Assembly (NCBI GenBank): GCA_965248735.1 | Contig: OZ252146.1 | Coordinates: 1-64,000, forward strand | Reading direction: 5' to 3' | Length of the DNA stretch: 64,000 nt | Source: Aldehydirespirator sp965248735 | Lineage (GTDB): Bacteria; Actinomycetota; Acidimicrobiia; Acidimicrobiales; Aldehydirespiratoraceae | Shown here: positions 17,078-26,010 of the stretch, piece after piece | Layout: every line of letters begins with the position of its first letter | Numbering within the stretch: the first letter of the stretch is position 1 | The notes under the pieces: model-generated | Seen by the model: only the letters and a program-made list of their open reading frames with translations | What the model was told of the DNA's origin: nothing | Database searches by the model: none | Program-made: the position numbers and the translations under genes

Positions 17078-18139
17078 TCAGGGGTCGATTAGGCGCTGCT
17101 GGCTGTAGGGCGGATGCTCGTCGGTGTGGTCGAGATGGCGATAGCCCGGCACCTCCTCGTGCGGGGTGTCGAGGTAGACCTTCGCCTCGGGCAGCCCGCA
17201 GAAGGGACGATGGCTCCACCGGATCTCGACATGGCCCTGCACTTGACGGCGCCGCCCGGCAGCCAGGTCACGGTAGGTGGCGGCCCAGTCGACCCGAGGC
17301 TGGCCCCGTCCTGCTGCCCTCACGTCGAAGGCGAGGAACTCGTAGAACTGCCGCCACTCCCATGGAGTGACCACCCGAAACCGCATGGTTCGCCGCTCGT
17401 CGATGCCCAGAATGAAGTATGTCGCCGAGTAGATGCGCAGCAGCCGCCACAACATGCGCTCCTGTTCGGCCCGATCATCCAGAATGTCTCTCCATCGCTC
17501 CGCCGAGGCTTGACTAACGGCGTCAATCAGGCGCTTGTACTCCGGCCCCAGCTCATCGGGAAGGCCAGGAGCCGTTCGCTCCCGGAGGGCGGCCTTGAGT
17601 CTCTTGCGATGCTCCGGGGTCAGCGCGGCCGGAGACTCCGCCAGGTCCGTCAATCCGAGAACCTCGACGGTTCGCGCGTAGAGCGCGTCGTACTCGTCGG
17701 CAGCCACAGCACCAAACCAGTCGATGCCACGGGATCGAGAGGTCACGGCCAGGCCATCGAGGAACACGAAGGCGGGCGCAGTGTTGAGGACGACGTTCGA
17801 GAGGTACTTGCAGCTGATCATGTAGACGCGATCGACCACCAGGTCGGCCGGCACGGGCCTATCGCCGGGGATGCGCCGCCCTCCGCTCCATTCGATGCGC
17901 TCGGGCGCGCGCCTACCGAGCCCATCGGCGTGGGCGGCAAAGTAGGCGCCGTTGTCGAAGGCGGTCTCAGCCACGGCGGTCCAGGCCCCGCTGCGGAGGA
18001 TGCCCTCGAGACCTGCCCACTGGGCGGATCCGATCTCGAGGCTTTCGGGTTGGGCCTCGACCGCAGCTTCGAGTGCGGCGTGCCCGGTCATTCCCAGCGC
18101 TGTGGCCAGTTCGGTGACGGTGGTCCGATTGTCAGCCAT
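17078..18139 (-). CDS. Putative restriction endonuclease partner of the adjacent methyltransferase
   Basis: Protein of 353 residues with no firm family match by eye. It lies 65 bp downstream of a DNA methyltransferase on the same strand, the usual arrangement of a type II restriction-modification pair. A segment near residues 92-108 (PADLVVDRVYMISCKYLSN) resembles the Asp...xxLys strand of PD-(D/E)XK nucleases, with Ser-Cys-Lys replacing (D/E)xK, so it is only a weak clue. The remainder is rich in charged helices and Trp (RWRDILDDRAEQERMLWRLL). The endonuclease call rests mainly on context. Another accessory role is possible. Confidence 0.5.
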   Translation of the reverse strand: MADNRTTVTELATALGMTGHAALEAAVEAQPESLEIGSAQWAGLEGILRSGAWTAVAETAFDNGAYFAAHADGLGRRAPERIEWSGGRRIPGDRPVPADLVVDRVYMISCKYLSNVVLNTAPAFVFLDGLAVTSRSRGIDWFGAVAADEYDALYARTVEVLGLTDLAESPAALTPEHRKRLKAALRERTAPGLPDELGPEYKRLIDAVSQASAERWRDILDDRAEQERMLWRLLRIYSATYFILGIDERRTMRFRVVTPWEWRQFYEFLAFDVRAAGRGQPRVDWAATYRDLAAGRRRQVQGHVEIRWSHRPFCGLPEAKVYLDTPHEEVPGYRHLDHTDEHPPYSQQRLIDP

Positions 18140-18204
18140 CTGGCGGTACTCAAGACGCCCGTGCCGACTTGCGCTCCCAATCGAAGAGCGCTTCGGTCAC
18201 CGTC

Positions 18205-19740
18205 TCACACGTCGCCGGTGGCGAAGCGGGCGAGGCGCTCCAAGTCCTCGGGGTCGCTCATCTCTATCACCGCGCGGATCGGCTTGTCGTCGCCGGTAAC
18301 CGCGTCGAGGGCGCGCTGCCCGGCACTGTTGGGAGCCGGACGGTCGGTGGTCAGGAGAACCAGCGGGTCCCTCACGGGCCGCGAATGCAGCACGGCAGCC
18401 CTCCCAATCGCCTTCCACAGCGTGTCGATACGACGGAGTCCGGGGCGCTGGGTGACGCTGAAAGCACCCGACACGTCGAACAGCCATCGGCGGCCCCGCT
18501 GGTCCAGCGCCGAATAGTTGACTTCGACCCCGCCGTCGAGAGACACCCTGTTGTGGATGTCACCGAATCCGTTCTCGGCCAGCACGACCCAGGCCAACTC
18601 CTGGGCCTTGCGCCCCTGCCGCACCGCCCTCGCCTGGAAGTTGTCGTCGGCTAGGTCGGGGTCGGAGCCATTGGCCGGCAGACGTTCGCCGCTGCGTCCG
18701 GATGACGAGGACGCGGCGGGCGGCTCGAACAGCCGCGACTGCCGGCCGTTGGACCCCGGCGCCACCGTCACCTCCCACCGCTCGACGTCCGAGCGCCGGT
18801 CGAGCTGGTCGCGTTCGGATGAGATGCGCTCCTCGGCCAGGGCGAGATAGCCGGCGTCGGTGTCGAAGCCGACGTAGTGGCGTCCGGTGCGCACTGCGGC
18901 CACCGCGGTGGTCCCGGCGCCCATGAACGGATCAAGCACCAGGTCGCCCCGATACGTGTACAGGTCGATCAGACGCTGCGGCAGCTCAACCGGGAAGGGC
19001 GCAGGATGCCCCACCCGGGTGGCGGATGCGGACGGTATGTCCCAGACGTCGGTGGTGGCCTCCAGGAACTCGTCCACCGGCGCCGTGCCTTCCGAGGGCA
19101 GCCCCCGGACGGCGCGCTCGGCCGCGGGCACGGCCCGGTCGAAGCGACCCTTGGAGGCGATCACCACCCGCTCGGTGAGGTCTCTCAGCACCGGGTTGCT
19201 GGGCCTCTGGAAGCTGCCCCAGGCGCAGTTGCCCGCCGCGCCGCGGGCCTTGCGCCAGATGACCTCGCCGCGCAGCAGCAGGCCCAGTCGGTCCTGGAGG
19301 ATTCTGATCACATCGGCCGACAGGGAGCGGTAAGGGCGACGTCCCAGATTCGCGACGTTGACGGCGATGCGTCCGCCGGGCTCCAGCTTGCGCGCGCACT
19401 CCGCGAACACGGCTTCGAGCATCTCCAGGTAGGCCACATAGTCGGCGGGGACGTGACCCTGCCCGACCGCCTTCTCGTATTCCTTGCCCGCGAAGTACGG
19501 CGGCGAGGTGACCACCAGAGCCACCGAGTCGTCAGCCACGTTCCCGTGCGCGTCCATGTCGCGGGCGTCGCCCACCCACAGGCAGTCGAGCGACTCCGCC
19601 GTCGGGCGGACCACGCGAGAGTCGTCGCTGATCTCGGGCACCGGGAACCGCTCGTAGAACCCGGATGCGTCGTGGCCCTCACGACGGCTCACACCGAAGC
19701 TCGATGTGGCCGTGCCTCCCCGTCGCGCTGAAGTGCTCAT
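18205..19740 (-). CDS. DNA amino-methyltransferase (beta order) with extra C-terminal nuclease-like domain
   Basis: DNA adenine-N6 or cytosine-N4 methyltransferase of 511 residues. The catalytic motif IV (VTSPPY, about 77-82) precedes the AdoMet motif I (LDPFMGAGTT, about 267-276), which defines the beta class. The target domain lies between. About 190 residues follow the methyltransferase core. They include GVEVNYSALDQRGRRWLFDV, which has the spacing of a PD-(D/E)XK-type nuclease core, followed by a helix pair. It is therefore a methyltransferase fused to a possible nuclease or recognition domain, followed by a separate candidate endonuclease gene. The target sequence is unknown. Confidence 0.85.
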   Translation of the reverse strand: MSTSARRGGTATSSFGVSRREGHDASGFYERFPVPEISDDSRVVRPTAESLDCLWVGDARDMDAHGNVADDSVALVVTSPPYFAGKEYEKAVGQGHVPADYVAYLEMLEAVFAECARKLEPGGRIAVNVANLGRRPYRSLSADVIRILQDRLGLLLRGEVIWRKARGAAGNCAWGSFQRPSNPVLRDLTERVVIASKGRFDRAVPAAERAVRGLPSEGTAPVDEFLEATTDVWDIPSASATRVGHPAPFPVELPQRLIDLYTYRGDLVLDPFMGAGTTAVAAVRTGRHYVGFDTDAGYLALAEERISSERDQLDRRSDVERWEVTVAPGSNGRQSRLFEPPAASSSSGRSGERLPANGSDPDLADDNFQARAVRQGRKAQELAWVVLAENGFGDIHNRVSLDGGVEVNYSALDQRGRRWLFDVSGAFSVTQRPGLRRIDTLWKAIGRAAVLHSRPVRDPLVLLTTDRPAPNSAGQRALDAVTGDDKPIRAVIEMSDPEDLERLARFATGDV

Positions 19741-19869
19741 GGCTTCGGGAGGTCGCAGAAGCTGCCGGCACCGAGTGGCAGCATCGAGGACAGACAGGCC
19801 GGAGTCACAGCCTGAAACTACATCGCGGCTACGACAAGGTGGCGGAGCCGCCCAGGCGCTACTGCTAAG

Positions 19870-21478
19870 CCTGAATCCACCGTTTTGGGTTTCGGTGGCG
19901 GGGGTGTGGTGTTGGTGGTGCGGGTTTGGGGTTGTGTGCGGCCGCGTCGGGGGTTGGGGCGCGTCGGGGCGCGTCGGGTGGGGCCGGGGGGTGGGTGTCG
20001 GGTTGGTGGCGCTGGGCTGTTGTGGGGTGCGTCGGGCCCCTGGTGGGGCGGGTTCAGCCTGAGGGGCCCGGCAGTGCTCGCAGGGCTTTGAGGGTGGTGT
20101 GGAACTGGTCGGCGAAGGGCCAGCGCGCCGCGAATCGCAGGGTGGGTCGGCCGGATCGGTTGACGAGCACTGCGGGGAGGGCGAACAGGCGGGTTCGTCG
20201 GGTGCGTGAGGTGGTGGGGGCGTGGTGGGCGAGCAGGCTGGTCCAGGTGCTGAGGTTGTGGGCGAGCGCGGCGCAGGCGAGCCAGGCGCAGTTGGCGCCG
20301 TAGTGCCCTGAGGGGACGTGTTCGAGCCCGGCGCCGTCTTTGAGGTCTCTGATGGCGAGTTCGATGGTGGCGTGTTGGCGGTGGAACGCGTCGGCGGCGA
20401 CGGTGTCGAGGTCGTCGCGGTCGGTGATGAAGGCGTGGTGGCGCCAGTCGGGCCACAGCCGGCGCTGGGCGCTGTCGGTGAGGCGGGTGCGGCGCACCAC
20501 GAGGCGGACCTCGCGCTCGTCGCCGGCGGTGTAGGTGGTCTCTGCTACTTGGGCCTCTCCGCCGGCGGTGTAGGCGATGGCCTGCCAGTGGGACTCGGCG
20601 ATGGCGGCGACAGCGGCTTTGACCTTGGGGATCTGGCGCACGGTGATCGACCATCTCACGTTGTGGGCGTCGAGGCGGTCGATGAGCTTCCAGGACCAGA
20701 ACCCCGAGTCGGCGCGCACGGTCATCGCGCCGGCGGCGCCGGCGCGCCGGGCCGCGGCGAGGACCTCTGACACGAAGCGCAGCACGCCCCGAGCGGTGTG
20801 CGCGGATCCCTTGCGCATCCTCGCGAACAGGACCTCGCCGGTGCCCGCCCGGGTCGCCAGCAGCGGGTGATAGCCCAGCTCGCGGGTGTGGCCGTAGGCG
20901 GCGCCCTGCTTCTGTTTGCCGTGCACCTCACAGACCGTGGAGTCCAAGTCAACCACCAGCGGCCCCGACCCCGGGCCCGCTCCCAGGCCCCAGGCACGAG
21001 CCAGCACACGAGACGCCACCGCCTCGAGCTGGCGGACGTGGCCGAACGTGAAGGACCGCAAGAACGTGCCCACCGTCGACGGCGCCGCCACCTTGAACCC
21101 CAGCACCCGCTCGGCGGCCCCGGCCCGCAGCATGCCCACATGGTCGATGCAAGTCCCCCCGGCCAGCATCGCCGCCACCAGCGTCAACACCTTGCGGCCC
21201 GGGTTCGCCGAACCGGTCCCCACCCACCTCTCCACCAGCGCCCCGAGCCCGAGGCGCGCCATCAACGTCGCCGGCGCCAACAGCCCCGCGCAAGCCACGA
21301 TCCCCCCATGATCAAAGGTCGCTTGCAACCGGTCGATACTGTGAGATGATCCACTCATAGAAAGTGCCTCCCGTCGTGGCGGGTCCGTTGACCTAGGACA
21401 TCAACAGACTCCCACCTCAGGAGGCCTTTCTGGTGGACGCGCCAGCCCACCTGCACTCACCGCACCGGTGGATTCAGG
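19870..21478 (-). mobile_element. Intact IS1380-family insertion sequence
   Basis: A 1,609-bp element bounded by 13-bp perfect terminal inverted repeats CCTGAATCCACCG (19870-19882, complement at 21466-21478). It is flanked by the 5-bp target duplication CTAAG (19865-19869 and 21479-21483). It holds one full-length transposase. The 170 bp between the left inverted repeat and the transposase stop are G/T-rich and carry no gene. Complete ends, intact transposase and perfect duplication point to a recent insertion. Confidence 0.93.
20054..21358 (-). CDS. IS1380-family DDE transposase
   Basis: Transposase of 434 residues that cuts and joins the element ends. DDE-type signatures are visible: VVDLDSTVCEVHGKQK (first Asp), TVRADSGFWSWKLID (second Asp, preceding a predicted RNase H-fold strand) and ATIELAIRDLKDGAGLEHVP (Glu). 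The family-typical HQ...NxxxxLRxxxFTFGHVRQLE region is present. No frameshift or internal stop is seen, so the gene should be active. Confidence 0.92.
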   Translation of the reverse strand: MSGSSHSIDRLQATFDHGGIVACAGLLAPATLMARLGLGALVERWVGTGSANPGRKVLTLVAAMLAGGTCIDHVGMLRAGAAERVLGFKVAAPSTVGTFLRSFTFGHVRQLEAVASRVLARAWGLGAGPGSGPLVVDLDSTVCEVHGKQKQGAAYGHTRELGYHPLLATRAGTGEVLFARMRKGSAHTARGVLRFVSEVLAAARRAGAAGAMTVRADSGFWSWKLIDRLDAHNVRWSITVRQIPKVKAAVAAIAESHWQAIAYTAGGEAQVAETTYTAGDEREVRLVVRRTRLTDSAQRRLWPDWRHHAFITDRDDLDTVAADAFHRQHATIELAIRDLKDGAGLEHVPSGHYGANCAWLACAALAHNLSTWTSLLAHHAPTTSRTRRTRLFALPAVLVNRSGRPTLRFAARWPFADQFHTTLKALRALPGPSG

Positions 21479-23611
21479 CTAAGGAAGCCTGCCGGTCTCG
21501 AGCAGATCCCGGAACGCGGCCTCGTCGATCACCGGGACGCCGGAGGCCTCCGCCTTGCGCAGCTTGGACGCGCCGGGGTCCGCGCCCACCACCAGCGCAG
21601 CGGTGCGGCCCGAAACCGAGGCCGGCGACGACCCGCCCCTGGCCACGATGGCCTGCTTGGCCTCGTCGCGGCTGAAGTGCCCCATCGTGCCGCTGACCAC
21701 CACCGCCATCCCGGCCAGAGTCTGGGCCAGCGCCTCGCCGGCGGCCTCTCCGCCGGGCTCATCCGCCTCCATGCGCAGCCCGGCCGCCCGCAGCCCCTCG
21801 ATGAGCTTGCGGTTGTGCGGGTCGTCGAACCAGGCCCGCACCGACGCGGCGATGATCGGCCCGAACCCCTCCACTTCGGCCAAGGCCTCCTCGTCGGCCT
21901 CCAGGATGGTGTCGACGTTCCCGAACGCCGCGGCCAGCACCTGGGCGTTGACCTGGCCGATCTCGGGGATGCTCAGCGCGAACAGCAGCCTCGACAGCGG
22001 CTGCTCCTTGCTCTTCTCGATGGACCGCCGAAGGTTGTTCACCGAGGTCTGGCCGAATCCCTCCATCTGCTCGATCCGCTCGAAGTCGAGCGAGTACAGG
22101 CCCACAACATCGCCGAGCAGCCCCTCGGTAACGAAGCCGAGCAGCCCCTCGGTGACGAAACGGTCGATGTTGCGCTCCCCGAGGAACTCGATGTCCATCG
22201 CGGCTCGGCCTACAAAGTGCTCGATGCGGCCCCTGACTTGGCGGGGGCACCAGTAGTTGACGCACAGCGTGGCCGACATGCCCTCGGTCCGCTCCAGTTG
22301 CTGACCGCACACCGGGCAATGGCGGGGGAAGGACCACAGCTCTGACCCGTCCGGGCGCTCCGAGAGCACCGGCCCCACCACCTCCGGGATCACCTCGCCG
22401 GCCCGGCGCACGATCACTGTGTCGCCGGGCCGGACGTCCTTGGCCGCCACCTGGTCCTCGTTGTGGAGAGTCGCGGTCGCCACCGTGACCCCGCCGACGA
22501 ACACCGGCTCGAGCCGGGCGAAGGGGGTGGCCTGCCCGGACGGGCCGATCGACACCTCGATGTCGAGCAGCTTCGTGGTCCGCTCCTCGGGCGCGAACTT
22601 GTAGGCGATCGCCCAGCGGGGCGCCTTGGCGTCCACGCCGAGCCGCCGCTGCAGGCCGAGGTTGTCGACCTTCACGACCAAGCCGTCGAACTCGTAGTCG
22701 AGATCGTGGCGGCGCCGCTCGAAGTCGGCCACATGGGCCTCCACCTCGGCCAGGCCGGCGAGGCCCGCCGAGTGCTCGTTCACGGGCAGGCCCAGCGACT
22801 TGAGCCACTCCAGCGTCTGGAGGTGGGAGCTGAAGGCGGGACCGCCCTCGACCCGCCCGAGCTGGTAGCACCAGAACGACAGGCCCCGCTCGGCCGTCAC
22901 CCGGGCGTCCTTCTGGCGCAGCGAGCCCGCGGCCGCGTTGCGGGGGTTGACGTAAGCCTTCTCGCCCCGCTCGGCCTGGCGGGCGTTGAGCGCCTCGAAG
23001 GTGGGCAGGAGCAGGAAGACCTCGCCCCGCACCTCGAGCACCCCGGGGGCCTGGCCGCTCAGACGGATGGGGATGTCGGCGATGGTGCGCACGCTGTGCG
23101 TGACATCCTCGCCGGTCCGACCGTCGCCCCGGGTGGCGGCTCGCACCAGCACCCCATCGTCGTAGCGGATCGATATGGCGAGCCCGTCGAACTTGAGCTC
23201 GACTGCGTAGGCCCCGACCTCGGTGTCCTCCAGCGTCGGCAGAGCCTGCTCGCCGGCCGCTCTGACGGGGCCCGCCAACGCACGGTGCACCCGCTCGTTC
23301 CAGGCCCGCAGCTCGTCGAGGTCGAGGGCGTTGTGCAGCGACATCATCGGCGGCTCGTGGCGCACCGGAGCGAAGGCGGTGTCGGGCGGGGCCCCGACCC
23401 GCTGGGTGGGCGAATCGGGATGCACCAGCTCCGGATGTCGGGCCTCCAGCGCTTCCAACTCTCTCAGCAGCTTGTCGAAGTCGGCGTCGGGGATCTCGGG
23501 CTTGCCCGCGTAATACAGGGCCGAATGGTGGCTGAGCAGGGCCTGCAACTCGCGGACGCGCGCCCCTGAGCCCGCGGCTCGAGCCTCGTCTGTGATCCCC
23601 GCACCGGTCAT
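21479..23611 (-). CDS. ligA: NAD-dependent DNA ligase
   Basis: Replicative ligase of 710 residues that seals nicks using NAD+. The adenylated lysine lies in VELKFDGLAIS (near residue 140). The Zn finger has CPVCGQQLERTEG and CVNYWCP. Helix-hairpin-helix repeats follow, and a BRCT domain occupies about 640-710 (AGMAVVVSGTMGHFSRDEAK). An 8-residue duplication (FVTEGLLG twice) before the HhH region results from a 24-bp tandem repeat. The TAG stop (21479-21481) lies inside the target-site duplication of the adjacent IS, so the insertion left the protein intact. The ATG is 7 nt downstream of TAGCCT. Confidence 0.95.
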   Translation of the reverse strand: MTGAGITDEARAAGSGARVRELQALLSHHSALYYAGKPEIPDADFDKLLRELEALEARHPELVHPDSPTQRVGAPPDTAFAPVRHEPPMMSLHNALDLDELRAWNERVHRALAGPVRAAGEQALPTLEDTEVGAYAVELKFDGLAISIRYDDGVLVRAATRGDGRTGEDVTHSVRTIADIPIRLSGQAPGVLEVRGEVFLLLPTFEALNARQAERGEKAYVNPRNAAAGSLRQKDARVTAERGLSFWCYQLGRVEGGPAFSSHLQTLEWLKSLGLPVNEHSAGLAGLAEVEAHVADFERRRHDLDYEFDGLVVKVDNLGLQRRLGVDAKAPRWAIAYKFAPEERTTKLLDIEVSIGPSGQATPFARLEPVFVGGVTVATATLHNEDQVAAKDVRPGDTVIVRRAGEVIPEVVGPVLSERPDGSELWSFPRHCPVCGQQLERTEGMSATLCVNYWCPRQVRGRIEHFVGRAAMDIEFLGERNIDRFVTEGLLGFVTEGLLGDVVGLYSLDFERIEQMEGFGQTSVNNLRRSIEKSKEQPLSRLLFALSIPEIGQVNAQVLAAAFGNVDTILEADEEALAEVEGFGPIIAASVRAWFDDPHNRKLIEGLRAAGLRMEADEPGGEAAGEALAQTLAGMAVVVSGTMGHFSRDEAKQAIVARGGSSPASVSGRTAALVVGADPGASKLRKAEASGVPVIDEAAFRDLLETGRLP
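22112..22159. repeat. 24-bp tandem duplication inside ligA
   Basis: Two 24-bp units (22112-22135 and 22136-22159) differ at one position and duplicate eight residues of LigA (FVTEGLLG). The frame is preserved. Confidence 0.9.
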
Positions 23612-23624
23612 CGCCGCGAGGCTA
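23612..23624 (-). promoter_or_regulatory. Leaderless -10 element of ligA
   Basis: TAGCCT (23619-23624, minus strand) ends 7 nt before the ligA ATG, and no Shine-Dalgarno lies between, consistent with a leaderless mRNA. Confidence 0.45.
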
Positions 23625-23637
23625 CATCTGCCCCCAG

Positions 23638-23834
23638 AGGCCGAGCGGATAGGCCGCAGTTCACATGGATCTTTGCTTGCGCCGAGCGCGGCCGTGGCCC
23701 GAGCGGCCCGTGAGTAGCCCTATGTCGAGCTCGCCTCAAATCTGCACGGGTTTTGCTCCTATATGACGGGTTTCTCTACATATTTCGGTAGAGCGTGGCC
23801 GGTGCACCAGTGAGCGCAGCGAACAAGAGCGGGA
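23638..23834 (+). repeat. Dispersed intergenic element, copy 1
   Basis: About 197 bp closely match 27229-27425 over most of their length. It contains the 17-bp sequence CCCGAGCGGCCCGTGAG (23698-23714), a roughly 80-bp core, and a shared terminal segment ending GCAGCGAACAAGAGCGGGA. A small hairpin CTCTAC...GTAGAG occurs in the core near 23774-23793. The second 17-bp repeat seen in copy 2 is degenerate here. No plausible protein is encoded. Confidence 0.8.
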
Positions 23835-23859
23835 TCCAGGACCACCCTGTCACTGCTCC

Positions 23860-24891
23860 GTGACCGTCTCGCGGCCGTCCGATGACACAATTGCGGCCGT
23901 GCGAGGTGAGGCGCGCTCCGCCGAACGAACCCGGGCCCGGACCGCTTTGGCCATGCGCGTCGGCGCGGTGGCGGCCTGGTTGGCGGTCGGGATCGGAGCG
24001 TCGTTCGAGAGTCTCGTCTACGAAGCGCTGCTCTCTGACGACGGCGCGGCTCGCGCCACAGTGACGGTCGCTCTATGGCTGGCCTACGGCGTAGTGCTCG
24101 CTGCCCTGCTGCTTCCGGGCGCACGAGCCCTCACCGTCGTCCGCATCGGGGTGCCCGCAGGGTTCCTTGAACTGGCGGTGGGCGCGTACTACCCCGAAGA
24201 CGGCTCCTACGGCTACGGGCTCTTGGGCTTCGTCGGGCTCATGGCAGCTTTTGGCTGCAATAGTCTCGTGATGGCGTCCGCCTACGCCGAGGCCCAGGTG
24301 GACGCGGCCAGCTACGGCGATGAGCGCCGCTTCCTGCTGCGCCCGCCCGGACCGGTCATCGTTGCGCTGGTCGTGCCGATGTGGGCGGTTGCGGTGGCCG
24401 GCGTAGCCGTTGGGCCCCTGCTGCTGGCCGACCGGGGCTGGGCAGCGGGCATAGCGGCTGCTGCGGTGGGGCTGCCGGCCGCAGCTTTCGCGGCCCACAC
24501 CCTGTTCCGTCTGGCCCGGCGCTGGCTGGTGTTCGTGCCCAACGGGCTGGTGGTGCACGACCACCTGGCCGTGGCCGAGCCGCTCCCGGTGGGCCGCCGC
24601 AGCATCGCCTCGATCGGGCCGGCGCTGGCCGGCACCACCGCGACCGACCTCAGCGCTCAGGCCTTCGGCATGGCCCTGGAGCTGCGCCTCGCCGAACCCG
24701 TGGAGGCCAGTGTGGTCACCGGCCGGAACCGCAGCGAGATGCGCCCGCTCACCGCGCTGCTGGTGTCGCCGAGCCGCCCCGCGGCGGTGCTGGCCACCGC
24801 CGAGCGCCGAGGCATCAAACTCGGGCTACGGACGGTCACTCTCGGCCGGCCCGTCACCGAAGAAGATGTGCGGTCATTGGAGGACGAGTAA
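23860..24891 (+). CDS. Multi-pass membrane protein of unknown function
   Basis: Not recognised. The product is about 343 residues with roughly six hydrophobic segments (for example VGAVAAWLAVGIGASFESLV, VALWLAYGVVLAALLLPGA, VIVALVVPMWAVAVAGVAVG). A soluble C-terminal domain of about 120 residues reads like a PH-like or DUF domain (LFRLARRWLVFVPNGLVVHD, RRSIASIGPALAGT). The start is a GTG at 23860. A second in-frame GTG at 23899 would shorten it by 13 residues. It stands alone between the dispersed repeat and the mnmA gene. Confidence 0.65.
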   Translation: MTVSRPSDDTIAAVRGEARSAERTRARTALAMRVGAVAAWLAVGIGASFESLVYEALLSDDGAARATVTVALWLAYGVVLAALLLPGARALTVVRIGVPAGFLELAVGAYYPEDGSYGYGLLGFVGLMAAFGCNSLVMASAYAEAQVDAASYGDERRFLLRPPGPVIVALVVPMWAVAVAGVAVGPLLLADRGWAAGIAAAAVGLPAAAFAAHTLFRLARRWLVFVPNGLVVHDHLAVAEPLPVGRRSIASIGPALAGTTATDLSAQAFGMALELRLAEPVEASVVTGRNRSEMRPLTALLVSPSRPAAVLATAERRGIKLGLRTVTLGRPVTEEDVRSLEDE

Positions 24892-24926
24892 CCGCGGCGT
24901 TGGTCTGAGTTAGTCCCGGTCGACGG

Positions 24927-26009
24927 TTACGGCACAAGCTGGGAGACGGCACGGCCGGCGGTTCCGCCGCCGACCACGATGTCGCCCCGGTAGGCGACCA
25001 CGCTTTGGCCCGGGGCCACCGCCCGGCGGGGATCGGCCCAGCAGACCGCGGCGCCGTCGGGGTCGACCGTCGCCAGGCTCGTCCTGCCGTGGGCGGAGGT
25101 CTGGACCTCTAGCGGGTCCTCGGCGGGACCACCCGTCCAGCGCCAGTTCTCCAGAGGCGTGATCGTGCAGTCCAGCGCGACTCGGTCCCCCACCGTCACC
25201 GTCGACGCGACTGGGTCCACGTCCAGCACGTAGCGAGGGGATCCGCCGCCCACCGCCCCGAGGCCTCGGCGCTGACCGACCGTCACCAGCTCCAGCGCCT
25301 CCACCGTGCCGACCTCGTGCCCGACTGTGTCTACGACGCGACCCGGCCGCAAGGGGATCCGGCTGCTGAGGAACTTTCGGCGACCGGCCGCCGCCGTGAT
25401 GAAGCAGACGTCCTGGCTGTCGGGCTTGGCCGCGGTGACCAGCCCCCGCACCCGGGCCTGGTGTCGCACTTCGTCCTTGGTCATCTCCCCCACCGGCAGC
25501 AGCAACCGGTTCAGCACCGGGGCGTTGAGCATGTGCAGCACGTAGGACTGGTCCTTGGCCGCGTCGGCGCCCCGCGCGATCCGGGGGCCGCCGGCCGTTG
25601 CCACGATGCGGGCGTGGTGACCGGTGGCTACCAGCTCGAATCCGAGGGCGTCGGCCCGGCGCAGAAGCCGGCGGAACTTGATGTGCCGGTTGCACTCCAC
25701 GCACGGGTTGGGGGTGCGTCCCGCGGCATGGTCGGCCACGTAGGGCGCCACCACGTGGTGCTCGAAGTCGTCGCCGAAGTTGAACACGTGGTGCTCGATT
25801 CCGAGTTCGTCGGCCACCCAGCGGGCGTCGTCGACGTCGGAGACCGAGCAGCAGCCGGTGTCGCTGGGCCCGCCCCAGAGCTTCATGGTGACCCCGGCCA
25901 CGTCGTGGCCGGCGTCCAGCAGCCGCGCCGCGGCCACCGAGGAGTCCACCCCGCCCGACATGGCCACGAGCACCCTCCGACGATGGGAGCTGCCCGAAGA
26001 TCCAGCCAT
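24927..26009 (-). CDS. mnmA: tRNA-specific 2-thiouridylase
   Basis: Thiolates U34 of Lys, Glu and Gln tRNAs using ATP and persulfide sulfur. The protein is 360 residues. The PP-loop is MSGGVDSSVAAARLL. The catalytic cysteines are in NPCVECNRHIKF and DSQDVCFI, and the C-terminal beta-barrel ends the protein. It starts 1 nt after the stop of the cysteine desulfurase gene, so the sulfur donor and the thiolase are co-translated, a common actinobacterial pairing. Confidence 0.95.
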   Translation of the reverse strand: MAGSSGSSHRRRVLVAMSGGVDSSVAAARLLDAGHDVAGVTMKLWGGPSDTGCCSVSDVDDARWVADELGIEHHVFNFGDDFEHHVVAPYVADHAAGRTPNPCVECNRHIKFRRLLRRADALGFELVATGHHARIVATAGGPRIARGADAAKDQSYVLHMLNAPVLNRLLLPVGEMTKDEVRHQARVRGLVTAAKPDSQDVCFITAAAGRRKFLSSRIPLRPGRVVDTVGHEVGTVEALELVTVGQRRGLGAVGGGSPRYVLDVDPVASTVTVGDRVALDCTITPLENWRWTGGPAEDPLEVQTSAHGRTSLATVDPDGAAVCWADPRRAVAPGQSVVAYRGDIVVGGGTAGRAVSQLVP

Positions 26010-26010
26010 C

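Noticed and set aside
19818..20654. Minus-strand frame overlapping the IS left part
   Set aside because: It is a Pro/Arg/His-rich out-of-frame translation of the transposase 3' half and the G/T-rich IS end.
23759..24124. Minus-strand frames in copies 1 and 2 of the dispersed element with similar C-termini (ALVRCAH...VEK)
   Set aside because: The similarity follows from the DNA repeat itself, the frames end at different points, and no start signal is seen.
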